Source: Sclerotinia nivalis
Taxonomy: Eukaryota > Ascomycota > Leotiomycetes > Helotiales > Sclerotiniaceae
NCBI GenBank assembly: GCA_029531795.1
Contig: JAPEIS010000004.1
Location: 1,612,001-1,676,000, forward strand
DNA length: 64,000 nucleotides
Direction: 5' to 3'
Shown here: in pieces, positions 1-10,020 of the stretch
Position numbering within the stretch: position 1 is the stretch's first letter
How the letters are laid out: each line of letters opens with the position of its first letter
The notes under the pieces: generated by a model
Told to the model about the DNA's origin: nothing
What the model saw: the letters and a program-made list of their open reading frames with translations, nothing else
The model's database searches: none
Program-made: the position numbers and the translations under genes

Positions 1-1177
1 CTCTAGCAGGTTCTCCAGAAGAAGCGGCAGTTCGAAGAAGTTTAAATAGTCGTCAGCTTAATTTTATTCGAAGAGTGGAAGCTTTTCTTCGCAAACAAAA
101 GAAGCATGGTTTAAAGCGAGAACCTCGGGATACGAAAGAGGCTGTATTAGCGTTGAATGTACAGATGAAGAAAGGGGTGAAGTTGCTCGAGACCGGTGTA
201 GATTTGTTTCGATATTTCGTCGGTATATCTATAATGTTTATAAATGTTTTTGATTAATTTTCTACTAGCTAAAGCAAAATTCTGTGGATAAATTGGCAAG
301 TGAGGTCAAATTGGAGGATACCTCTAGTGAGGAGGATAGTTCTGATGCTGCCTTTGTTTGATCCAAATCGTCGAAATCCTTTCGTGCTCCGGCAAAACGA
401 GCAAGCCGCAAAAGTGCCAAAGGCAAAACAAAAGATACGCGGAATATTGATGATCATGTAGTGAAAAAGGAATGAACAGTTCCATCTTCTATTTTTAAAA
501 CAAAGAAGATTGGAGAAGTTCGCAAATTGGTTTTTGCAAAGAGAAAGATATCGGAACTTGTTGAACCTCTCGACGATGATGATGAGGACATTGAACCGAT
601 TGGTAGCGGAAAACCCTTGGCTCCTAAAAAGTCCAAGAAGGAGAAGACTAAAACTTCTATTATGGTCAATATACCTTCTTCGTCTTCAAAAAGCTTTGAT
701 ACATTGAGTACTATTCCGGAACCAAGTGTAGTATTGTCGGCGAAGTGTCAAGAAGCATTTGTTCCTTTAACGAAATCAAGTATACCAATAATGGGCAAGG
801 AAGCAACTGGGGATGGGGATTTGTTGAATTTTTCTAGCTCTGATATTATAAGTAATATCCCAGGTGAGCACGATTTATATGAAAGGGCTCTTGTTTCCAA
901 ACAATGAATATAATGAATCTTTATTGATCGATAACTAATCGTTAACGAACCTATCGGACCAAGACTTCGAGCCGTAAATAGCTCTCTTTCTGATATACGG
1001 ATATCACAAGTTACACATCGTAATCCTGTCGTTGAGAAGCATATCAGATGTATATTTCATCAATCGGCTGAACCAGATACTGATGAAAATTCTGATAATA
1101 TTAGGAAGGATAGCCTGTTGAAGATAGAGGTGAGGGAGCGGAGGAAACGTGAACGCTATATGGCAAAGGAAAATTAA
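1..1177 (+). pseudogene. Accessory ORF antisense to pol in the chromovirus, broken
   Basis: A plus-strand reading frame is open at the left edge, runs to about 218, may cross a small intron (a TACTAG acceptor ends at 268) and continues from 269 to about 1175 in one frame. That frame is interrupted by TGA at 359 and 473, TGA at 905 and TAA/TGA just after it. The first two TGA codons fit CGA-to-TGA transitions. The product is strongly charged: a basic Ser/Lys/Arg/Ala segment (near 365-440), an acidic run with DDDDED (near 575-590), then KKSKKEK, and a basic C-terminus near 1110-1170. It lies convergent to pol, between the chromodomain and the presumed 3' LTR. Extra antisense ORFs have been described in some Botrytis Gypsy elements (called brtn); I cannot verify homology here. 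No known catalytic motif is seen. Confidence 0.55.
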
Positions 1178-1369
1178 TGTATTAGAAAGGTTTTCAAAAT
1201 AATAGGTAAAGTGAGTGAGCGTTTTTTTTTTTAAAAAATATCGGTATTCCAATAGAACTAATATGATTTTCGGTATGTTTCAATCGTATTACTTCTTAGT
1301 TCTTTGCCTTCGTTATATCAGTGATGCCTTTTCCTTTTCATAGTTTTCCAATTGTCTTTTGACATGCAT

Positions 1370-1565
1370 TAAATTTCGTGAAGCTTCCCAAGTATCTTCC
1401 GCTGGTTGATAGCCTTTCCATCGTACTAAATATTGCATTCCTCGTCCTTTTTTCCTATATACTAATATCTTTTCAACTTTATATTCCATATATCCATCAA
1501 TTTCTTCAGGAGGCAGAGGATCAACGACACCATCACGTTGATGCCACGATTCTAGTAAAGAAACA
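1370..1565 (-). pseudogene. Retrotransposon chromodomain
   Basis: Reverse-strand translation gives a typical chromodomain: an acidic lead with PPEEIDGY, then YKVEKIL, RGMQYLVRWKGY, and EDTWE followed by a short helix. The aromatic-cage positions (Tyr of YKVE, Trp of VRWKGY, Trp of DTWE) are all present. In chromoviruses this domain follows the integrase and directs insertion toward methylated-histone heterochromatin. It is separated from the integrase C-terminal part by an in-frame stop at about 1616, so it is no longer translated as part of pol. The annotated span is approximate. Confidence 0.85.
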
Positions 1566-1615
1566 TGAAAGACGTTGTATATTTTGTATAATAATGAAAG
1601 TATTAGTTCATATGC

Positions 1616-2560
1616 TTATCCATTGTTTATAATATTGGTGATAGTAAAGGGGCCTATAAAGCGATCGGAAAATTTCTTTTTGGATCGTAATTGTTTAATG
1701 TTTTTGATACTGAGTATAACTTTATCGTCGATATGAAATCGCTGGGGTAGATTCTTTTTATTATTCTCTGATCTCCTTTTTGTAGACTTTTCCCAAATCT
1801 CTACTAATTTTGCTTTTTCTTGATTCAACGATTCAATACGTTCTTTTGCAGCGGGTGCCTTCCCTTCGGCATTGGCGTCCTCGCCGATGTAGTTGAAAGT
1901 AGATAGATATCTATACATTGCTTTGAAAGATGCTTCTTCAATTGTATTGTACCATATTGCATTATATATGAATTCTGTTAGGGGTAGTAGCGCAGCTCAA
2001 TCATTTTGTCTCCAATTTGTATAACAAGTAATATAATGAATTAGATTTTGATTTTGACGTTCTGTTTGATTATCGGTTTGTGGATGAAATACAGTGGATA
2101 ATTTGCGGCGAATTCTTAAATAAAACATTAAACTGCTTCAAAATTTACTTGCAAATTGTAATCCTCTATCAGATATTATCCCTTCCGGTGCACCGAAGTC
2201 TTTAAAAACATATCGAAATAGAATTTCTGCTAGTTCTAATGAAGTTATTGTTTTATTAACTGAAATATATCGAACAAGTTTTGTATATCTATCGACAACC
2301 ACAAATACAGCATCGTATATATATTTATCTACTTTAGAAGGGAATAAATCTGTAACAAAATCCATTATTATTTCTTTTCAAGGACCTAAAGGAAGTAATA
2401 GGATTTGTAACTCGCCGTAAGGCCGATGCTATTTCACGGTTGTCCGTTGACAAACAGCACATGTTCGTACATGCCTTTTTACATCTTTCATCATACTATA
2501 CCAGAAATACTTGTTTTTCAAAATTTCCCATGTTTTCTTAACACCCCAATGACCCCCCAT
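1616..2560 (-). pseudogene. Retrotransposon integrase, interrupted
   Basis: The zinc-binding end (H..., then CAVCQR) is readable near 2430-2480, followed by a stop, then the catalytic core at 2138-2365. The core contains MDFVTDL with the first Asp, VVDRYTK, and ISDRG with the second Asp. The third acidic residue is in TDNQTER near 2055-2075, beyond another stop. The C-terminal part (1616-1918) is a clean stretch with KIWEK-like basic helices and the DKV...RFIGPF motif typical of Gypsy integrase C-termini. The D,D,E triad is therefore still recognisable, but the frame is closed at least four times, so no active enzyme is expected. Confidence 0.85.
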
Positions 2561-3029
2561 AGAATCATCGTAATGGACCTATAAGATTTCTGCTTTCACA
2601 GTATTATCTAACAATACGAAAGCACGCCCATTATACTTGAGCAAACCATCAGCATCGATTTACCAAAATGCAGCGTCTTCAGCGGAACCATTTCTAAACC
2701 TCAGATACTCTTTATTCTTTATAAAATCGTCATTCTTTTGAAACCGCAACAAAGTATTTCTCATTGGCTCAAATATAAGTTCGAATACTGTTTCGTCAAT
2801 TATCAATACACAAGCCAACCGACATGGTAGCGACTGTTTGCAACCAATCATCACCAATGACCTTCCTGAGTCACGAAGAAGCAAGCTATACCCATCCCTT
2901 TGAAAAAGGCCTATTGTATTTCTCAGGGATTCTATCTCCACTGTAAACAGATAAAAAAGTGCAGCAATAACTACAGTATTCCTTAATTTGTTTTATAATG
3001 TAAACAGTATTTCATTGATTCCATTTACA

Positions 3030-3430
3030 TCTTCGGTATAGTCGGGTCTTCTTGACGGACCATCAGCAAGGTTCAATTTTCCGGACCTATATATGATTAT
3101 GAAATCGTAAGCCGCTAAAACTTCAGCCCATCATACTTGTCGTCCATTAAGTTACTTTGTTTTTATGAAATATTGAAGACTATTGTGATCCGTTTTGATC
3201 ACAATTATATACTGACTACTTACGACATAATACCGCCATTGAACAAAAACTATATAAATAACTAAAAGTTCTTGATCATATATAAAATACCTTTGCTCAA
3301 CTGAAATGAGTTTTCTTGAATAAAAAGCAACGGGATGCTATCGGAAAGCAGTAAAATCATTTAGATCATCAAAAAATAATTAAGAAAGTATACATTCTAA
3401 AGCAAATCCAGAAGCATCTATTTCGAATAA
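3030..3430 (-). pseudogene. Retrotransposon RNase H, interrupted
   Basis: Minus-strand reading shows the RNase H landmarks in order: IDASGFALE (first Asp), then after stops VAFYSRKL and VEQRY..YDQELL (Glu), then KTDHNSLQYF (Asp), then the tether region with LADGPSRRPDY. Several TAA/TAG stops separate these blocks. This is the expected position, immediately downstream of reverse transcriptase. No open frame of useful length remains. Confidence 0.8.
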
Positions 3431-3520
3431 GATTCGAAGGATTGATTCAAAATATCTGAATATTAATACAATAATGAATGCCTTCTTTAGATTATCAAAG
3501 GCTTCCTAAACCTCCTTAAT

Positions 3521-4798
3521 TCATTTAAATTCTAATACAACTTTTCCTTTTTTGATACCTTTTAATAAATCGGTTAAACCATAGACTATTCGTGAATATC
3601 CGGCGATAAATCGACGATAGAAGTTTGCAAAACCTAGGAAAACTTGGACATCACAGAGCGATTTTGATTCAGGCCACTCTGTAATTGTCTGAATTCGGCT
3701 TGGTTCCATAATAACACCTTTTCCTGATACAATAAAGCCTAAGAACTCGACTTCATGTGTATAAAATACACATTTCTTCAATTTCGCATAAAGTTTATAT
3801 TCAATCAATTTAGCAAGAACTTTGCGAACATCGACAGTATATGTTTCCTTGTCTTTAGAATAAATAAGAATATCGTCTAAATATATAATATAAATGCTAT
3901 CTGTAAGACCAATGAATGCTTGATTAATATAAGTTTGAAAAGTTGCAGAAGCATTCGTCAAACCAAAAAGCATGACTAGATACTCAAATTGGCCATATCG
4001 AATGCAGAAAGCCGTCTTCCATTCATCGCCTTCCCGTATATATATTCGATAATAAACATCTTTTAAATCGAGTTTTGTGAAAAAGACCCCTTGTCTTAAA
4101 CAATCCAAAGATTCGCTAATTAAAGGTAAAGGTATACAATCCTTTTTCGTAATTTTATTAAGGCCATGATAATCAACATATAATCGATAATCATTATCTT
4201 TCTTTGGTACAAATATAATTGGCGTACCAGTAGAGCTAATCGAACAGTGGATCCAACCTTTCTTTTGATATTCGTCAAGGTATTGTTGTAGAACAGTTAA
4301 TTCTTGTTCTGATAAAGCATATATTGATCCCCAAAATGGAATAGTTCCAGATTCGAAATCAATACGATGTTCCATTAAATAATGATCGAGAAGCAAACTG
4401 CTCTCATCTTCAGAAAAAGTTTGTTCATATTCTTTATATTCGAGAGGTATTTTTAAAGATACTAATATTAAGATTTTTCGGTTTTTGGATGAAAATCGCA
4501 TAATAGAATTGATTTCAAATAGAAGTATATAAATTGTAACTCCAGTTTTCATATCTCGATATAATTCTTTTGCTGTTATCATTTCCATATCATACAATAC
4601 AGAACGAAAACGGAGAGTAATTGATTTCCAATTAATATCTGAATTCACAGTTTGAAACCATGGCAACCCTAAAATAGCATCGATTTCGGATAAATCCAAA
4701 ATAGCGACAGTAAATCGATAAATATAAGTTCTTTTTTCTTTGGAATCATTTAATACTTCGATAGTAAATTGATGATCACCATATAAAGATATACTCAT
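3521..4798 (-). pseudogene. Retrotransposon reverse transcriptase (longest intact piece, 425 codons)
   Basis: This is an uninterrupted frame with the end of the protease region (DAILGLPWF near residues 40-48) followed by a full Ty3/Gypsy reverse transcriptase. Visible motifs are LPLISE, LDLKDVYYRI (catalytic Asp; Gypsy elements usually have an R-[IL]-type 'KLDLR.AY' here), FGLTNA.ATFQ, and the YLDD box in IYLDDILIYSK. The C-terminal thumb has FLGF and FYRRFI. The polymerase aspartates are all present. It is open over about 1.3 kb, unlike the neighbouring domains, but it is only a fragment of the polyprotein and has no plausible start of its own. Confidence 0.88.
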
Positions 4799-4990
4799 CC
4801 CATTAGCAAATACTAATGGAATACCTTTTCCAGAATTAGGAATCCAATCCCATTCAATACACTTACTTTATTGAATAATATTAGCTTGCGCATCAGAATC
4901 GATAAGACAACAGAGTTTTGTCGGAATATTATTAACTTGAAAAGTTGCTTCAATAACTAAGATAATACATCCCTTTTATTGAAGACCCAA
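4799..4990 (-). pseudogene. Retrotransposon aspartic protease region, active site altered
   Basis: The frame upstream of RT holds the flap/active-site strand of a retroviral-type aspartic protease: an LIDSDAQANII block with the catalytic Asp encoded at 4898-4900. Family members have Asp-Ser/Thr-Gly-Ala; here the third residue is Asp (codon GAT where GGT is expected, a G-to-A transition on the coding strand). A TAA stop follows within ten codons. The rest of the protease continues into the downstream open stretch (end of 4798). Assignment rests on position and this motif. Confidence 0.6.
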
Positions 4991-5049
4991 AATCATCGGA
5001 ACAATTAAAATTACTGCTAAATCTGATCGTTTCCCTGATTCTTTTCCTC

Positions 5050-5259
5050 TTAGGAATATATAGAACAAATGCGAGATTGATGATCTCCTTTACACCATCG
5101 ACATACAGACAAATTAGTACATCCATTTGTATAATGACCTTTTTGTTGATAACAGAAACAAATCAGGTCCCTTTGTCTATAATCGTTTTTCTGGTTTTCT
5201 TTGTTGGGTTTTTCCTTTGAAAGAGATTTAGAACATTGCTGCGATTGTATATCGATCAC
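5050..5259 (-). pseudogene. Gag nucleocapsid zinc-knuckle fragment
   Basis: A short frame contains a CCHC-type knuckle, read as [14 protein letters not shown]. The canonical spacing C-x2-C-x4-H-x4-C requires Cys where Tyr (TAT) now stands, which is one transition from TGT. A second C-rich stretch (VCRWCKGDH) follows. Nucleocapsid knuckles bind the element's RNA. The piece is cut off from gag by stops between 5260 and 5630. Confidence 0.75.
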
Positions 5260-5631
5260 TGATAATATATTATTTTGCTATTTAGATAATTCATTTTGAA
5301 AACGATTAAAAGATGAATTTGATAATATAGCTGTATTGTTTTGTTTTCGATTATGAGGCGGATCATTTGCATCTTATGAACGGTACATTTTATCCACATT
5401 CTCGAAACAACATATTTATTTAATTAAATCGTTTCGATTTTCAGACTGTTGAATGGATTCTGAAATTCATTTAGCAATATAGGAAAGTAAACCTGATAAA
5501 AGTTGTTCTTTATAAACATTATCCGCTTCAGATTCGATTTCCTTTTTTAGACTATCGAGGTATATTACAAAACTATTTATACTTTAATTAGATTATTGTT
5601 TAGCATTGATAATTTGTTATATAGCATATCA

Positions 5632-6246
5632 CTATCGATTGCCTTTATCTAATATCACATCACACATATATTCTTTGAATTCTTCCCAAGACATATTAGA
5701 ATTCGTTGTAGAAGCTTTATATCGACACCAAACCGCAAATGGTTGTTGTTGAAAGTATTGAATAACATAATCTATCTTCTTTTGATCAGTTGAGAAATAA
5801 TACCCATCATCATTTCGAAACATAAGTTCAGCCTGGAAAAAGAAATCCTTTGCTTCTCCAATATTAAGACCTTTATAAGATGGCAACTTTTGAAGTTTTG
5901 GAGGTTTCCCTGAAGAAGCATAAATGGGATTAGATGTCGCCCCTGTTCCTCTGGCAATCGTTGATAGTAAATTAGATACCCTTTCTTGTATAAGACGAAC
6001 AAAAGTCTCTTCAATTTCTTGTTGATTTGCTTGCTTGAAAACATCGAACTCTTCTTGTATGTTTTCAAATCTTTGCATCAGATCTAATTCCAATTGTATA
6101 GTGGGTTGACGACTAAGTATAGGCATCTCGCTTTCGATCCCATTAAGGGTTCTGGAAGTATTATTTCGACTTTGAGAAGTATTTGAATTAATCGGACGAT
6201 CTGGAGTATTTTTTGTTCCAATTATTGCTATTCGATAGGGTTCCAT
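5632..6246 (-). pseudogene. Retrotransposon gag (capsid) N-terminal part
   Basis: This frame encodes 204 residues beginning [10 protein letters not shown]. It has a polar Asn/Ser/Thr-rich N-terminus, an acidic helix, then the retrotransposon gag capsid region ([25 protein letters not shown], then AVWCRYKAS...[10 protein letters not shown]). That capsid core is typical of fungal Gypsy elements. The ATG at 6246 is the likely gag start. After the stop at 5632 the homologous reading continues in broken frames down to about 5280, where it meets the zinc knuckle. Confidence 0.8.
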
Positions 6247-7150
6247 TAAGATATTGATAATTAATTGACGAATTGCTTTTCAGATGAATGAAAAGAATTG
6301 TTAAGATCATATAAACAAAGAATCAATTAATCGTAAAACTGTAACCCAAACTTTTCATTACTCTTTCTAATTATGAATAAACTATTACTTTTAAGTTCAA
6401 TCAATAAAGAGATATCAGAATACCTATAATTCGCCATTATTCCTATCCTTTTATAAACAATACAAAGAAGCTTGTTTATTAAACATTCCAAACTGATCGA
6501 TGACGTTTCTACACTGATGATTCGAAATGAGAACGCCTCCGTCTAGGTTTCTTGTTTTGACGAAACTGTTGCGTGATCGTAACATTCGCAATGTATTACG
6601 ATTGTTTCAATTACGAAGATATTTATATACTATATTCATATAAAAAAAGAAAATCTCTTTTTCATTTTTACTTTTGTAAAATTGGAAATGCTTAAAAAAC
6701 CTTTTCAAAGTTATCATTATCTAAAGCTATCCCTTATCTTTTGGGAAGTATAAAAGGAGCAACGAAACTAGCAGTTTGATTCAAATCTACAAGATTTTAT
6801 CAGGATATATATCCTCGATTCCTTATACAATTTATTGATTAAAGGATTGTTTTGATTTTTATTTTTATTTTTATTTTATATTATTTTTGGATTTTCTTTG
6901 TATAAGGCATTGGGTTTTGGTTCGGAAAGATTGAATTTGTATAAACTTTTAAAAAAAAAAAAAATCTTTATATTAACAAAATCATATTAAAAAAGCTTGA
7001 TTGTAATAACGAAGAAAAGAAGATCAGGAATCGAAGGATCTAATTGTATTGTGAAGAATAACTGAAATATCTATTTAAGGGATTAACTCAATATATAACA
7101 ACAATTATATAAACCCTACTGAAGCATTTAGTATATATAATACTAGTAAA
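6247..7150. other. AT-rich leader/LTR-side remnant of the retrotransposon
   Basis: No gene is seen. The stretch is strongly AT-rich, with a T-rich ATTTTT-type repeat near 6850-6890 and an A-homopolymer near 6950-6962. By position it should hold the primer-binding site, 5' untranslated leader and 5' LTR of the minus-strand element, but I cannot recognise a primer-binding site or LTR ends. Confidence 0.4.
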
Positions 7151-7164
7151 TTTAGATTAGCTAA

Positions 7165-7450
7165 TTAGAAACCCAGGGGCCTTCCTCCCCTGGCGTCCTT
7201 TGTTCCAATTGGGAATTTGAGGCCTGTACTTCGTACAGAGCCTCGGACGAAAAATATCACATATATACACAATTATACTAATAATAATTGTGTTAATACG
7301 ATCTCACGAGGATTTTAATCCCATAGTAATCTTAAGGAATTAGATTGTAGGTATATATAATCGGTTAGTATAGGATCCGCGATTGTTATCGATATAACAA
7401 TAAGCCGATCGGGGCGATCGGGCCTCGAGCGGCTAGCGCTCGGAGGTCGA
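7165..7450. other. Cluster of GC-rich hairpins in AT-rich DNA (possible LTR remnant)
   Basis: Several perfect or near-perfect inverted repeats sit close together: CCAGGGG/CCCCTGG near 7172-7194, GAGGC-CTGTAC with GTACAG-A-GCCTC near 7220-7250, CGATCGGGGCGATCG near 7405-7420, and GGCCTCGAGC with GCGCTCGGAGG near 7420-7445. Between them lies a TATATAAT box near 7355. Flanking DNA is much more AT-rich. This could be the regulatory part of an LTR, an unrelated solo LTR, or a structured RNA. No coding potential is seen. Confidence 0.4.
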
Positions 7451-8813
7451 TTACGTGCCTGTAACTAGTATATCTACCTTTCACTCTCTAGTTATAGATT
7501 CTAAGGATAATTGAACCCTGGGTTTCCAGCTCTTTACGGCGATTGTGTCACAGAAAGCGGGCCGATACGATATCAAAGGAATTTCACACTAGATCGAGGA
7601 ATTCGAATCTATATAGATACAGGTTCTTCAATAGAATTAGAAAGGATAATGCAAAGTTTTACAACCTTATTCACCCTTATAGTTATAGCCCATTCTTTGC
7701 CATTGGTGACTCTCACACTTATTAGACAAACTCATCACAGTTCTCCCCAAGTGATTCAGACCGGTAGTTGTTGTGATCCTGTCGTCGACGCTCAAAACAC
7801 CAGATACTCGTGTATAAACACGTAACAAAAAACCAATCATGTTGGCAAGTATCCTCTCGACCAGCGCGTTTATGGCGCAGTGTTCAGAAATGCAGATATT
7901 CCCCCCCCCCTGGCTCCATCCAGAGCATCCACAACCCCGAGCCCACTCAGCCCCAAGTTCTAGAGAACCCCCTCCAATCTTACCCGAAACACTGCAAATG
8001 AGCAGTAGAAGGAGCTGAACGCCAACCCTTCCCCTCTCTACAACCCAGGCCGTAGCATGCATAAAAGCAAAATGCGGCAACGGCTATAATAGTCAGCTGG
8101 CTGCGCTAGAAAGAGAGACGAATCTCCGACGGACCGTTATAACTTATAAGCAGATTTCAATACATTTCTATCTCTAAGAAGCCCGGATCAGCAAAGCTAC
8201 TCCCAAGAGTTTTGCAAGAAGGTTATCGATATACTTTTGAGCACGCTCTCAAAAACCAGAGTACCCTCTGATACACAAGCAGAGAGCCCAGTCAGATATT
8301 GGTACACTTCAATCATCATAAATTCGCATCATTACCATTTCAATTCTTTGAACACTCCACTCTTCCAAAGTCCAGCCTGCACACTCCAACACTCGTTCTC
8401 ACTCACACTGCATTCCAACCATTCCACAATCTTCCAAACTCTTAAAGCCACCCTTCATCATCCTCTTTCATCTTGAACAAAAATGATTCATTCACGCCTA
8501 TTTCTTTATCCCTGTTACACCGATACTTTGATGGCGGTAGCACTTCATTTCGCATTTTCTTTGTTCCCTAATTTTTGTCTCAGCCAGAATCGGCTAGTGA
8601 TGACTACACATATCATATATCCCCAGCGAAATGTGACAAAGTGAAGGTTTTTTGGTATCGTACTGAACATACATCGGCATTTGTTTTGATAAGATTTTGA
8701 TCACACTTAAAATCTGTGTTGACCGAATAAGTGTTGCCACGCTTGATGAGTATTTGAAGCCGGCGAATTTACGTTGCCCAGCTTGTGATTGCCAAGCTTG
8801 AGATTCTTGCTTT
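7451..8813. other. Intergenic, no gene recognised
   Basis: Only short random-looking frames are present. A C-homopolymer lies near 7900-7911. The region separates the transposon from the first ordinary gene and may include the missing first exon of the gene that follows. Confidence 0.4.
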
Positions 8814-8820
8814 TTGCCAG

Positions 8821-9545
8821 ATCCTTTGTCAAAGATTGGAAATACAAAGAGGACGTTGGTAGAGGTTGAAAGGCGATGGTCTACAGCACTTTGGTGGACG
8901 GTTCAATGGTTCAAGGGTATGATTTATCATTTTTGTTTAATTCGATCATATGAAAATGAATCTATGCCTCAAGGAGTCGAATCCAAACCTAAATTAATTC
9001 TATTGTAGTAACATCATTCAACCCCAACTCTAACTTTTTCCAGACAGCAGACGGAGCCCCTAAACTCAAGACCGGAGCTTCCTCGCAAAACCAAAAAATA
9101 CACTATTCCTCAGCTTCCAGAGCTTCCAGAGCTTCCCGAAACAACTCATGACACCAACGCCCATCACCAAACAAATTCCACACTCTCTCAACATCCGAAA
9201 GAGCCCCTCAAGATAAGCAACCGTGCTTTCAAACAATACATCAATCTCCAACTGATCAAATCATGTGCACTACTCGCAATTTCCAAGCCCGGTCAAGCTC
9301 TAGAACACGTGGAAGAAGCTTCATGTATTGCAGAAGATAATAACTTTTTCTATGAGATTAGTAAATGTCATTTGTATCGAGGATTGTGTTTTATGGGGAT
9401 GAAGAGGTGGAGGGAGGCGAAGATTGCGTTGGTAAGGGGCGTGAATGTTAGGGGGTGGGGTGGAAGGGTGGAAGGGTTGATGAGGGAGGCTCAGATGCGT
9501 ATTGATGAGGAGAAAAGGAGACAAAAGCAGGAGGTTGAGGTTTAA
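8821..9545 (+). CDS. Small TPR-like hypothetical protein (5' end unresolved)
   Basis: Two exons are supported. One ends near 8916 before GTATGATTT (VERRWSTALWWTVQWFK). The next runs from 9044 (after TTTTTCCAG, with a CTCTAAC branch site upstream) to the stop at 9545. The first exon seems to begin after TTTTTGCCAG at 8820, because an in-frame stop lies at 8799, so the true start exon is upstream and unidentified. The C-terminal half has two helix-turn-helix units (LIKSCALLAI...ALEHVEEA and YRGLCFMGMKRWREAKIAL) typical of tetratricopeptide-type packing, and ends in a charged helix. A PELPELPE run is encoded by a 9-bp repeat near 9109-9135. Function unknown; TPR units usually mediate protein contacts. 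Confidence 0.55.
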
Positions 9546-10020
9546 TGGTGTTGTGGGTTTATGAGTAGAGTGGAGTTTATGGTATCATTGTTTTTATTGA
9601 TCGTTATATTTTGACGTGAAATAATAGTGTGCAGTTTATTGGAATCAGCTAGATCTTATTTGGCATTAAGACTAGAGATGGGCGTCACAGCGTGAAGTTT
9701 AAGCCATGCTCAAAGCAGGGTTATAGTTGGAGCTCATTTACAGTCCTGTAGGCGCTTCAAATCGTTTTCTTTCAATAAACCTAGGGTTATGTTGACGCAT
9801 TAGTGAGTTCCCTTTGTGATTGACACTGCAAGAAAGAGCTATGTGTGCCGGATGCGTCAACAACAATAAACCAAGCCGCTCACAAAGAATTCTTCCTATA
9901 TTGACCTGCAAATTTGCTTCGTTACCAAAATTCATCTCAAGTTTGGACAAATTGACCTGCGGAAAGCTTAGCCACGTCAAATCTATCAATTCAAAGACGT
10001 AGCTGCTGAAATCAGTCACA
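9546..10020. other. Intergenic, nothing recognised
   Basis: Short spacer between two plus-strand genes, presumably the terminator of the upstream gene and the promoter of the downstream one. No repeat or RNA gene is seen. Confidence 0.4.

Larger units (their letters stand above)
1..7150 (-). mobile_element. Decayed Ty3/Gypsy chromovirus LTR retrotransposon
   Basis: Read on the minus strand, the order is gag, CCHC zinc knuckle, aspartic protease, reverse transcriptase, RNase H, integrase, chromodomain. This is the Ty3/Gypsy order, and the terminal chromodomain marks a chromovirus. Every domain is interrupted by stops or frame breaks, the DNA is AT-rich, and several catalytic or metal-binding residues are lost by single transitions, as expected after RIP. 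I could not identify the LTRs. The left end probably lies outside the window, because the antisense accessory ORF is open at position 1. The right end is somewhere in the AT-rich stretch after 6250, so 7150 is a guess. The domain content is read directly; element boundaries and RIP are inferred. Confidence 0.9.

Noticed and set aside
1..7450. Attempt to define LTRs of the Gypsy element
   Set aside because: No direct repeat between the left 1.3 kb and the right 1.2 kb was found by eye; the left LTR is probably outside the window.
7511..7825. 104-codon plus-strand frame after the hairpin cluster
   Set aside because: No motif, no splice context and no composition signal; could be leader DNA of a former element but cannot be supported. 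A GTGTCACAGAAAGCGGG stretch near 7545 looked like a primer-binding site but matches no tRNA end convincingly.
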